From contig DXDV01000024.1 in assembly GCA_019115345.1 (NCBI GenBank), positions 1 to 5,350 on the forward strand: a stretch of DNA of 5,350 nucleotides, given 5' to 3'. The stretch is from Candidatus Intestinimonas stercorigallinarum. GTDB taxonomy: Bacteria; Bacillota; Clostridia; Oscillospirales; Oscillospiraceae. The stretch's first letter is position 1; every line of letters begins with the position of its first letter. The notes beneath the pieces were generated by a model, which was not told where the DNA came from, did not search any database, and worked only from the letters and a program-made list of their open reading frames with translations. Of the stretch, positions 1 to 5,350 are shown in pieces. A program made the position numbers and the translations under genes.

Positions 1-89
1 ATATCAGCTCTGGGAACGAGGTCTATTACGAAACACGAGAAGACGCCATTGCAGACGGCAAGACCGCCTGCTCAGTATGTGATCCATAG
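1..89 (+). CDS. C-terminal tail of a small CxxC-ending protein (partial, cut by window start)
   Basis: Reading from base 3, 28 codons run to a TAG at 87-89. The visible tail contains a VYYETREDAIADGK segment and ends ACSVCDP. The pattern of an aromatic residue, Thr-Arg-Glu-x-Ala, Gly-Lys and then Cys-x-x-Cys at the extreme C-terminus resembles the small Ada-like metal-binding tails of some Firmicutes nucleases, hydrolases and phage/ICE proteins. In those, an upstream Cys/His pair completes the site. Only the tail is visible, so the body of the protein and its function cannot be named. It lies 20 bases upstream of the recombinase on the same strand and is probably cargo of the same element. 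The other two frames also stop before the recombinase start but give less protein-like sequence. Confidence 0.5.
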   Translation, partial: ISSGNEVYYETREDAIADGKTACSVCDP

Positions 90-97
90 AAATTCCA

Positions 98-104
98 AGA
101 GGTG
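98..104 (+). promoter_or_regulatory. Ribosome binding site of the recombinase gene
   Basis: AGAGGTG lies 5 bases before the ATG at 110. It is a good Shine-Dalgarno match and fixes the start of the recombinase just before its catalytic motif. No convincing promoter is visible in the 109 bases upstream, so the gene may be co-transcribed with the preceding gene. Confidence 0.6.
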
Positions 105-109
105 ATTTA

Positions 110-1696
110 ATGGCTGACGCCATCTACTTGCGAAAATCCCGGATGGACATGGAGGCGGAGCGCCACGGGGCGGGCGACACTCTGGAGCGGCACCGCCGGG
201 AGCTGATGGCCCTCTCCAAAGGCATGGGTCTGAATATCACCCACATCTACCAAGAAGTGGTCTCCGGAGAGACGATCACCGCCCGCCCTCAGATGCAGCA
301 GCTCCTCCACGACGTGGAGGCCGGGCAGTACGAGCACGTGGTGGTCATGGAGGTGGAGCGTCTGGCCCGCGGCGACACCCTGGACCAGGGGGTGGTCTCC
401 CGGGCCTTCCGTTTCAGCGGCACCAAGATCGTCACCCCGAAAAAGACCTATGACCCCAACAGCGAGTTTGACGAGGAGTATTTCGAGTTCGGGCTCTTCA
501 TGTCCCGCCGGGAGTACAAGACCATCAACCGCCGCCAGCAGGCGGGCCGCCTGGCCTCGGTCAACGAGGGCAAGTGGCCCAGCAACAAAGCCCCCTACGG
601 CTACGACCGCAAGAAGCTGGAGGATCAGAAGGGGTGGACCCTCGTGCCCAACGAGCACGCCAAGGTGGTGGCCTCGGTGTACCAGTGGTTCACCGAGGGC
701 CTTGTCCTCCCGGACGGCTCCACCCGCCGGCTGGGCGTTGCCCGGATCGTCAGGCGGCTCAACGACCTGGGGATCCCCTCCCCCTCCGGCAAAGACTGGA
801 CCAACCCGACCATCATCGCCATGCTCCGCAACGAGGCGTATGCCGGGTGGGTCCGCTGGGGCTACCGGAAAACGGTCACCCGCCTGGTGGCCGGCGAGGT
901 CCAGCGGAGCAACCCCGTGGCCAAGACCTACACCCTGGCCCGGGGCCTGCACCAGCCTCTGGTCACCCAGGACATGTACAACCAGGCCCAAGAGCTGCTT
1001 CGGGCCAACCCCAGCCGCCCGGGCCCCCGGCAGTACGCCCCGGCCAATCCGCTGGCGGGACTGGTGAAGTGTGGGCTCTGCGGCCGCAACATGGTCCGCC
1101 GCCCCTACAACAAGCTGGGCCGCCCGGACACGCTGATCTGTCCCTACACCTCCTGTCCCACCGTCGGCTCCGACCTGTCCGTGGTGGAGGACGCCGTCCT
1201 GACCGCCATGGAGCAGTGGCTTCGGCAGCTGGAGTTTGACTGCAGGGAACAGGCCACCCCCTCCGCCGAGATCGCCACCCTCCGGGCCACCCTTCTGGAG
1301 CTGGAAAAGGCCCTGGATGTCGTGGACCGTCAGACGGCCAACGCTTACGACCTTGTGGAGCAGGGCGTCTATTCCACCGAAGTCTTTCTCTCCCGCTCCC
1401 AGGAACTCTCCCGGCGGCGGGACGAGCTGAACCAGCGGATTACCTCCGTTACGGAAGAACTCCTGCGGTATGAGCGTTTCGACGCCGACCGCTCCCAGCT
1501 TCTCCCCAAGCTCCGCCACGTGCTGGATGCCTACCGGGCCTCCGCCTCGGCAGAAGAAAAGAACGCCCTGTTAAAGAGCGTTCTTGACCATGTCACCTAT
1601 ACGAAGTCCAAGCGCCTGCGCTGGAACAATGCCCCCGGCAGCGACATGGAGATCACCCTCCATCCCCGCCTGCCGCATATTTCTCATTCTGATTGA
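110..1696 (+). CDS. Large serine recombinase (site-specific integrase/excisionase)
   Basis: Catalyses cut-and-rejoin between att sites through a phosphoserine-DNA intermediate. The 528 residues match the usual size of large serine recombinases. Residues 1-150 are the resolvase catalytic domain: YLRKSR gives the nucleophile Ser10 with Arg8, SGETITARP gives Arg59, and ERLARGD gives Arg84 and Arg87 of the active-site cluster. Residues about 155-295 form the recombinase DNA-binding domain, opening with the typical APYGYDR segment. A zinc ribbon follows with Cys321/Cys324 (CGLC) and Cys344/Cys349. Residues about 380-455 are a heptad-rich coiled coil like those that control integration versus excision. 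Nothing looks damaged, so it should be active. It reads toward and in the same direction as the cotJC fragment, whose remains begin about 15 bases after its TGA. The start is supported by a good ribosome site. The family is certain; the partner att sites and any directionality factor are not visible. Confidence 0.95.
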   Translation: MADAIYLRKSRMDMEAERHGAGDTLERHRRELMALSKGMGLNITHIYQEVVSGETITARPQMQQLLHDVEAGQYEHVVVMEVERLARGDTLDQGVVSRAFRFSGTKIVTPKKTYDPNSEFDEEYFEFGLFMSRREYKTINRRQQAGRLASVNEGKWPSNKAPYGYDRKKLEDQKGWTLVPNEHAKVVASVYQWFTEGLVLPDGSTRRLGVARIVRRLNDLGIPSPSGKDWTNPTIIAMLRNEAYAGWVRWGYRKTVTRLVAGEVQRSNPVAKTYTLARGLHQPLVTQDMYNQAQELLRANPSRPGPRQYAPANPLAGLVKCGLCGRNMVRRPYNKLGRPDTLICPYTSCPTVGSDLSVVEDAVLTAMEQWLRQLEFDCREQATPSAEIATLRATLLELEKALDVVDRQTANAYDLVEQGVYSTEVFLSRSQELSRRRDELNQRITSVTEELLRYERFDADRSQLLPKLRHVLDAYRASASAEEKNALLKSVLDHVTYTKSKRLRWNNAPGSDMEITLHPRLPHISHSD

Positions 1697-1732
1697 TAAT
1701 TTGAATGTGTAGAAGAACTTGGGCACCTGGAG
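1697..1732 (+). other. Putative att junction between the element and the cotJC 3' fragment
   Basis: In the cotJC frame, a TAA at 1697-1699 is followed by Phe-Glu-Cys-Val and then Glu-Glu-Leu-Gly-His-Leu-Glu (1712-1732), which runs into MIGAIVHQ. CotJC proteins have a strongly conserved helix ending Thr-Glu-Glu-Leu-Ala/Gly-His-x-Glu-Met at this point. The CotJC-like sequence therefore starts at about 1709-1712, and the residues before it do not fit. The crossover site should lie in roughly 1700-1717. The local base composition also drops to AT-rich (about 1676-1718) between two GC-rich coding regions. The exact core cannot be set without the other junction. Confidence 0.55.
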
Positions 1733-2134
1733 ATGATCGGCGCCATTGTGCATCAGCTGACCCGGGACCTGACCGAGGAGCAAATCCGCACCGCCGGGTT
1801 TGATGCCTACTTCGTGGACCATACTGCCGGTGTCTATCCCACCGCCGCCTCCGGGTCTCCCTGGAACGCCGCCGGCATGGCGGTAAAGGGCGATCTGATC
1901 GCCGACCTTACCGAGGACCTGGCGGCAGAGCAAAAGGCCCGCGTTACCTACGACAATATTCTTCGGTTGAGCGACGACCCGGACGTCAACGACGTCATCA
2001 AATTCCTCCGAGCCCGGGAGATCGTTCACTTCCAAAGATTTGGAGAAGGTCTGCGTCTGGCCAAGGATAGGCTGGGCGAGAAGAACATCTACTATATGAA
2101 TCCGTCCTTTGACAAAGGAAAAGTAGAAAAATAG
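1733..2134 (+). CDS. cotJC: CotJC-like spore coat manganese catalase, 3' fragment (5' part split off by the element)
   Basis: The 133 residues from the first ATG match the C-terminal two thirds of CotJC, a ferritin-like dimanganese catalase-family protein of the spore coat, usually about 190 aa. Recognisable stretches are IVHQLTRDLT, AGFDAYFVDH, YPTAASG.PWNAA, KGD.IADL.ED.AAEQKAR.TYDNILRL and REIVHFQRFGE. Compared with Mn catalases, Glu66 and His99 sit 33 residues apart, like Glu148 and His181. The first ligand pair, ExxH, lies at 1715-1726, upstream of the ATG and just inside the preserved sequence. The helix carrying the first ligand glutamate is missing. No ribosome site supports the ATG at 1733, and TAA at 1697 closes the frame upstream. 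The fragment is therefore probably silent or inactive unless excision rejoins it to the 5' half. It could instead be a dead remnant. The reading frame is otherwise undamaged to its TAG. Confidence 0.85.
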   Translation: MIGAIVHQLTRDLTEEQIRTAGFDAYFVDHTAGVYPTAASGSPWNAAGMAVKGDLIADLTEDLAAEQKARVTYDNILRLSDDPDVNDVIKFLRAREIVHFQRFGEGLRLAKDRLGEKNIYYMNPSFDKGKVEK

Positions 2135-2149
2135 TGCCAATATTTTAAT

Positions 2150-2178
2150 GAGGAGCCCGCCGATTCGGCGGGCTCCTC
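2150..2178. terminator. Strong, probably bidirectional terminator between convergent genes
   Basis: A perfect 13-bp stem (GAGGAGCCCGCCG paired with CGGCGGGCTCCTC) closes a 3-base loop. It lies 15 bases after the cotJC stop and about 90 bases beyond the malic enzyme stop on the other strand. The tail on the + side is only moderately T-rich (TCTCTCAT). On the minus side the tail is ATTAAAATATT. It sits between convergent genes and can serve both. The remaining bases to 2266 show no gene. Confidence 0.85.
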
Positions 2179-2266
2179 TCTCATGGGATCATGATTGAAA
2201 AATACGGTGAAGACGGCTCTTTAAAATGCTCTATAGTCTACCTATGGGGGGCAAATTGCAAAAGGC

Positions 2267-3439
<1,173 letters not shown>

Positions 3440-3449
3440 GGGTCTATGT

Positions 3450-3457
3450 CCTCCTTT
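3450..3457 (-). promoter_or_regulatory. Ribosome binding site deciding the malic enzyme start
   Basis: On the minus strand AAAGGAGG lies 10 bases before the ATG at 3439. The in-frame ATG at 3469 has only A-rich sequence in front of it and no comparable site, so translation should begin at 3439. Confidence 0.75.
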
Positions 3458-3471
3458 ATCGATTGCCATTT

Positions 3472-3499
3472 TCTATCTTCTATTTGTCTATTTTTCTAT
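3472..3499 (-). repeat. Four short direct repeats (ATAGA) in the mdh-malic enzyme spacer
   Basis: On the minus strand ATAGA occurs four times with 7-8 base periodicity (+ strand TCTAT at 3472, 3479, 3487 and 3495). It forms a purine- and AT-rich patch in an otherwise GC-rich region, just upstream of the malic enzyme ribosome site. The cause could be simple sequence slippage, an unstructured leader or a protein-binding array. No function is claimed. Confidence 0.5.
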
Positions 3500-3536
3500 T
3501 GAGGTCAGGCGGCTCTGGGACTGGGGAAACCAAATA

Positions 3537-4481
3537 TCAGAGTTTCACCTGCCGGATCACGTCCTTCAAGCAGTCGGCGCTGTGGCGAAGGCGGGCGACC
3601 TCCTCCTCCGTCAGCCGGTTGGGGACCCGATAGCGGACGCCCCCCCGGTCCACCACGGAAAGAGTGCTCAAGCACACGTCATCGATGCCGTACTCCCCGT
3701 GGAACATGGTGGAGACGGTCAGGGCCGTTCCGGCTCCCGTGAGGATGCACTTGCAGATGTGGCACACAGAGATGGCGATGGCGTAGAAGGTGGCCCCCTT
3801 GTCCTGGATCACCCGGGCGCCGGAGGTGCGGACAAATTCCTCCATGGCGTCGTAGTCGTAGTCCCAGTCCGTAAGGGGGTTCTCCGCCGCCGTTTCCTTC
3901 AGCTCGTTGATGGGGTTGTTGGCGATATAGGCCAGGGACCACGGAATGAAGGAGGAATCCCCGTGTTCGCCGTAGACATAGGCGTGAATATTTTTGGGGC
4001 TGATACGGAACCGCCGGGCCAGCTCCGCCTGGAGCCGGGCGGTGTCCAGGGTAGTACCGGTGCCGATGATCCGCTTCTCCGGGATGCCGGAGGTCTTGTG
4101 AAAGATATAGGTCAGCACGTCCACCGGGTTGGAGACGATGATATACAGCGCCTCCGGCGCGGCCTTGGCGATTTTGGGGGCGATGTCCCGGATGATGCCG
4201 GCGTTGGTTTGAATCAGCTCCAGCCGGGTCTGCCCAGGTTTCCGGGCAATGCCGGAGGTGATGATCACAATGTCGGAGCCAGCCGCGTCAGGATAATCTC
4301 CGCTGCGCACAATAGCCGGAGAGCAGTAGGTGATCCCCTGGTAGATGTCCAGTGCCTCGCCCCGTGCCTTCTCCTTCTTCACGTCGATCAGCACGATCTC
4401 CGTGACGATCCCCATGGTGACCATATCGTTGGCAATGGTGGCGCCCACACTGCCGGCACCGATGATGGTAATTTTACTCAT
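3537..4481 (-). CDS. mdh: Malate dehydrogenase of the lactate/malate dehydrogenase family
   Basis: NAD-dependent cytoplasmic 2-hydroxyacid dehydrogenase of 314 aa, the normal family length. Residues 4-13 give the Rossmann GAGSVG motif, and Asp33 ends the second strand and favours NAD. The catalytic pair is Asp146 (GTTLDTARL, with Arg149) and His173 (YGEHGDSSF). The mobile substrate loop reads IARKPGQTR. Arg80 stands where lactate dehydrogenases have Gln (exactly 93 residues before the catalytic His), the classic marker of oxaloacetate/malate use. The overall sequence is LDH-like, so automatic annotation may say L-lactate dehydrogenase. The residue and the adjacent malic enzyme favour malate. 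The start is the ATG at 4481, preceded by GGGGG 7 bases upstream and opening MSKITIIGAG as usual. A longer TTG reading from 4514 adds 11 unlikely residues. First gene of the presumed mdh-malic enzyme operon. Confidence 0.85.
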   Translation of the reverse strand: MSKITIIGAGSVGATIANDMVTMGIVTEIVLIDVKKEKARGEALDIYQGITYCSPAIVRSGDYPDAAGSDIVIITSGIARKPGQTRLELIQTNAGIIRDIAPKIAKAAPEALYIIVSNPVDVLTYIFHKTSGIPEKRIIGTGTTLDTARLQAELARRFRISPKNIHAYVYGEHGDSSFIPWSLAYIANNPINELKETAAENPLTDWDYDYDAMEEFVRTSGARVIQDKGATFYAIAISVCHICKCILTGAGTALTVSTMFHGEYGIDDVCLSTLSVVDRGGVRYRVPNRLTEEEVARLRHSADCLKDVIRQVKL

Positions 4482-4556
4482 ACTGTTACCCCCACTGGAA
4501 AATTTCTCTGCCAATCATTCCACCGCTCGTGCCTGTATCAGTGAACAAAGCAAAGA

Positions 4557-4574
4557 TTGTTAAAATAATATCAT
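4557..4574 (-). promoter_or_regulatory. Candidate Rex (NADH-sensing repressor) operator over the mdh -10 box
   Basis: The + strand reads TTGTTAAAATAATATCAT. Compared with the Rex consensus TTGTTAA-N4-TTAACAA, the first half-site is perfect (7 of 7) and the second matches 4 of 7. The site covers the -10 box and the predicted transcription start, where a repressor would act. Rex is known to control NADH-consuming fermentation genes such as ldh and mdh in Firmicutes. The site was recognised by eye and is unproven. Confidence 0.4.
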
Positions 4575-4593
4575 ATTTCCGCTGGAGATGCAA
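4565..4593 (-). promoter_or_regulatory. Sigma-A-like promoter of the mdh-malic enzyme operon
   Basis: On the minus strand TTGCAT (4593-4588) and TATTAT (4570-4565) are separated by exactly 17 bases. The -10 box matches the consensus in 5 of 6 positions, the -35 box in 3 of 6. Transcription would start near 4558, giving a leader of about 77 bases before the ATG at 4481. Confidence 0.55.
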
Positions 4594-4606
4594 ACACATC
4601 TCAGCG
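4580..4606. repeat. Imperfect inverted repeat overlapping the mdh -35 box
   Basis: CGCT-G-GAGATG and CATCTC-AGCG are complementary around a 6-base spacer (CAAACA), giving 10 pairs with one bulged G. The repeat covers the -35 hexamer at 4588-4593, so it is more likely a protein-binding dyad than an RNA structure of the mdh transcript, which should start downstream of it. Confidence 0.45.
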
Positions 4607-4749
4607 ATATTTTGTAGAGATTTCCACTGATTCAAACATCCGATTTTATGAAATTCACCTAAAGCTCGCGAAAATACCTGAGTGAAAAATGAATCCAGAA
4701 GACAATTCTTTGCCGTAACAGTCAGATATGGCGGGCGAGTAAAATCGTA

Positions 4750-4782
4750 GGGAGGATGCTGCCAAACCGGCGGCATCCTCCC
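4750..4782 (-). terminator. Terminator of the ispD-ispF operon
   Basis: A 14-bp stem with one G-U pair (GGGAGGATGCTGCC against GGCGGCATCCTCCC) closes a 5-base loop, beginning 5 bases beyond the ispF stop. On the minus strand it is followed by TACGATTTTA, a short T-run. This placement fits intrinsic termination of the ispF transcript before the mdh promoter. Confidence 0.8.
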
Positions 4783-4787
4783 CGTGA

Positions 4788-5288
4788 TCATCCATCATTT
4801 CCGCTTTCCAGCGGAACCAGCAGAGCTAACCCATGGGCGGCGATGCCCTCGCCGCGTCCGGTAAATCCCAGTCCCTCCTCGGTAGTGGCTTTGACACTGA
4901 CCTGATCTACAGCTATGTCCAAATCAACCGCAATGTTTTCCCGCATCCGCTGGATATAGGGCGCCAGCTTCGGGCGCTGAGCCAAGATGGTAACATCCAC
5001 ATTTCCTACTGTATAGCCCGCCCCTCTCAGGCGGACAGCCACCATCCGCAGCAGCGCGCGGCTGTCTGCCCCCCGCCAGCGTTCATCGCTGTCAGGAAAC
5101 AATTTTCCAATGTCCCCCAAAGCGGCGGCCCCCAGAAGGGCGTCCATCAACGCGTGGAGGGCCACATCCGCGTCGGAGTGTCCCAACAGACCCAGGTCAT
5201 AGGGGATCTCAACGCCCCCAAGGATCAGAGGCCGGCCCTCCACCAGGCGGTGCACATCATATCCATGGCCAATCCGCGGCAGTCTCAC
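4788..5288 (-). CDS. ispF: 2-C-methyl-D-erythritol 2,4-cyclodiphosphate synthase
   Basis: Cyclises 4-diphosphocytidyl-methylerythritol 2-phosphate to methylerythritol 2,4-cyclodiphosphate with release of CMP, in the cytoplasmic MEP route to isoprenoids. The enzyme normally works as a homotrimer. The 166 residues are slightly longer than the usual 157 or so. The N-terminal GHGYDVHR gives zinc ligands Asp11 and His13. LLGHSDADVALHALMDALLGA supplies His37 and the third zinc ligand His45, followed by LGDIGKLFPDSD. The C-terminal signature KATTEEGLGFTGRGEG spans 133-148. The start is a GTG at 5288 with GGGAG 8 bases before it. No in-frame ATG nearby fits the family start. The GTG overlaps the stop codon of the preceding ispD by 4 bases, so translation of the two is probably coupled. 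A terminator follows the stop directly. Confidence 0.97.
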   Translation of the reverse strand: MRLPRIGHGYDVHRLVEGRPLILGGVEIPYDLGLLGHSDADVALHALMDALLGAAALGDIGKLFPDSDERWRGADSRALLRMVAVRLRGAGYTVGNVDVTILAQRPKLAPYIQRMRENIAVDLDIAVDQVSVKATTEEGLGFTGRGEGIAAHGLALLVPLESGNDG

Positions 5289-5350
5289 AGCCCCATCTCC
5301 CTTCTCGATAAAATCGCCTCCGCCAAAATCATATCCTCAGGCGTGGTAAT
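5285..5350 (-). CDS. ispD: 2-C-methyl-D-erythritol 4-phosphate cytidylyltransferase, C-terminal end (partial)
   Basis: Only the last 21 codons are in the window. They read ITTPEDMILAEAILSRREMGL and end in a TGA at 5287-5285. The TTPEDxxxAEAIL segment is the characteristic C-terminus of IspD, which transfers CMP from CTP to methylerythritol 4-phosphate two steps before IspF in the MEP pathway. The stop overlaps the GTG start of ispF by 4 bases, and the ispF ribosome site lies inside this gene. Paired ispD-ispF, or a fused IspDF protein, is common in bacteria, which supports the call despite the short length. Confidence 0.85.
   Translation of the reverse strand: MTTPEDMILAEAILSRREMGL

Larger units (their letters stand above)
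1..1711 (+). mobile_element. Right-hand end of a recombinase-bearing element inserted in cotJC (partial)
   Basis: This stretch holds a cargo gene tail and a large serine recombinase, and it ends where CotJC-like coding sequence starts abruptly. Large serine recombinase genes usually sit at one extremity of the prophage or integrative element they mobilise, close to an att site. Here the recombinase stop lies only about 15 bases from the first recognisable cotJC codon. The left end is outside the window, so total size and type (prophage, integrative conjugative element or a small excisable intervening element) are unknown. The exact right boundary is uncertain by roughly 10-15 bases, because the uninterrupted cotJC sequence is not available here. 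Confidence 0.65.
4482..4749. other. Intergenic region upstream of mdh
   Basis: This AT-rich stretch of about 270 bases holds the mdh promoter, the Rex-like site and the dyad in its mdh-proximal half. Between about 4610 and 4749 nothing further is recognised. A 101-codon minus-strand open frame crosses the whole region, but it runs through the ispF terminator and promoter and has no plausible protein features. Confidence 0.6.

Noticed and set aside
85..93. CATAGAAAT upstream of the recombinase as a mother-cell (sigma-E/sigma-K) -10 box
   Set aside because: Only the CATA core fits, the later positions do not match either consensus, and no -35 element is seen at the right distance. It would have supported sporulation-timed excision, but the evidence is too weak.
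107..1519. Long minus-strand open frame (470 codons) opposite the recombinase
   Set aside because: It is the antisense shadow of a GC-rich gene. It is rich in Gly, Val, His and Leu, shows no family motif, and the opposite strand encodes a clear recombinase.
1571..2140. Minus-strand frame of 189 codons across the recombinase end and cotJC fragment
   Set aside because: It spans two unrelated + strand genes and the junction, and is simply the antisense of both.
3440..3469. N-terminal extension of the malic enzyme from the ATG at 3469
   Set aside because: The extra ten residues span the strong AAAGGAGG ribosome site of the ATG at 3439, are not typical of the family, and lack a ribosome site of their own.
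4482..4514. TTG start of mdh at 4514
   Set aside because: It adds eleven residues before the usual MSKITIIGAG start. The ATG at 4481 has a G-rich ribosome site 7 bases upstream.
4486..4791. Minus-strand frame of 101 codons between ispF and mdh
   Set aside because: It runs through the ispF terminator hairpin and the mdh promoter, has no ribosome site that fits, and no recognisable protein features.

Overview
The window reads as part of a chromosome from a GC-rich, spore-forming member of the Firmicutes, most likely a gut clostridium of the Oscillospiraceae type. This is inferred from a CotJC-type spore-coat manganese-catalase gene, non-mevalonate isoprenoid genes, a paired malate dehydrogenase/malic enzyme unit and strong G/C preference at third codon positions. 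No database search was possible, so the taxon is an inference.

Left part (1 to about 1711) is the right-hand end of a mobile element. It holds the tail of a small cysteine-containing protein and then a full-length large serine recombinase (528 aa) on the + strand. Immediately after the recombinase stop, the sequence becomes the 3' portion of a cotJC-like gene (to 2134). Homology to CotJC begins abruptly at the Glu-Glu-x-x-His metal-ligand motif, and the first third of the protein is missing. The simplest reading is that the element integrated inside cotJC and that precise excision would restore the gene. This resembles the sigK 'skin' element and other sporulation-gene intervening elements. 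The 5' half of cotJC and the other att site must lie to the left of the window. This is the main finding.

Middle part (2150 to about 4600): a strong, probably bidirectional terminator separates cotJC from a convergent minus-strand unit. That unit is transcribed from a sigma-A-like promoter near 4565-4593. It encodes an LDH-fold dehydrogenase carrying the arginine that marks malate specificity, followed by a malic enzyme. Together they convert oxaloacetate to malate to pyruvate plus CO2 (a malate shunt). The promoter carries a Rex-like half-site and a second dyad, suggesting redox control.

Right part (4750-5350): the 3' end of an ispD-ispF operon on the minus strand, with a 4-base start/stop overlap, closed by its own terminator hairpin. 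The two genes supply consecutive-pathway enzymes (not consecutive steps) of the MEP route to isoprenoids.
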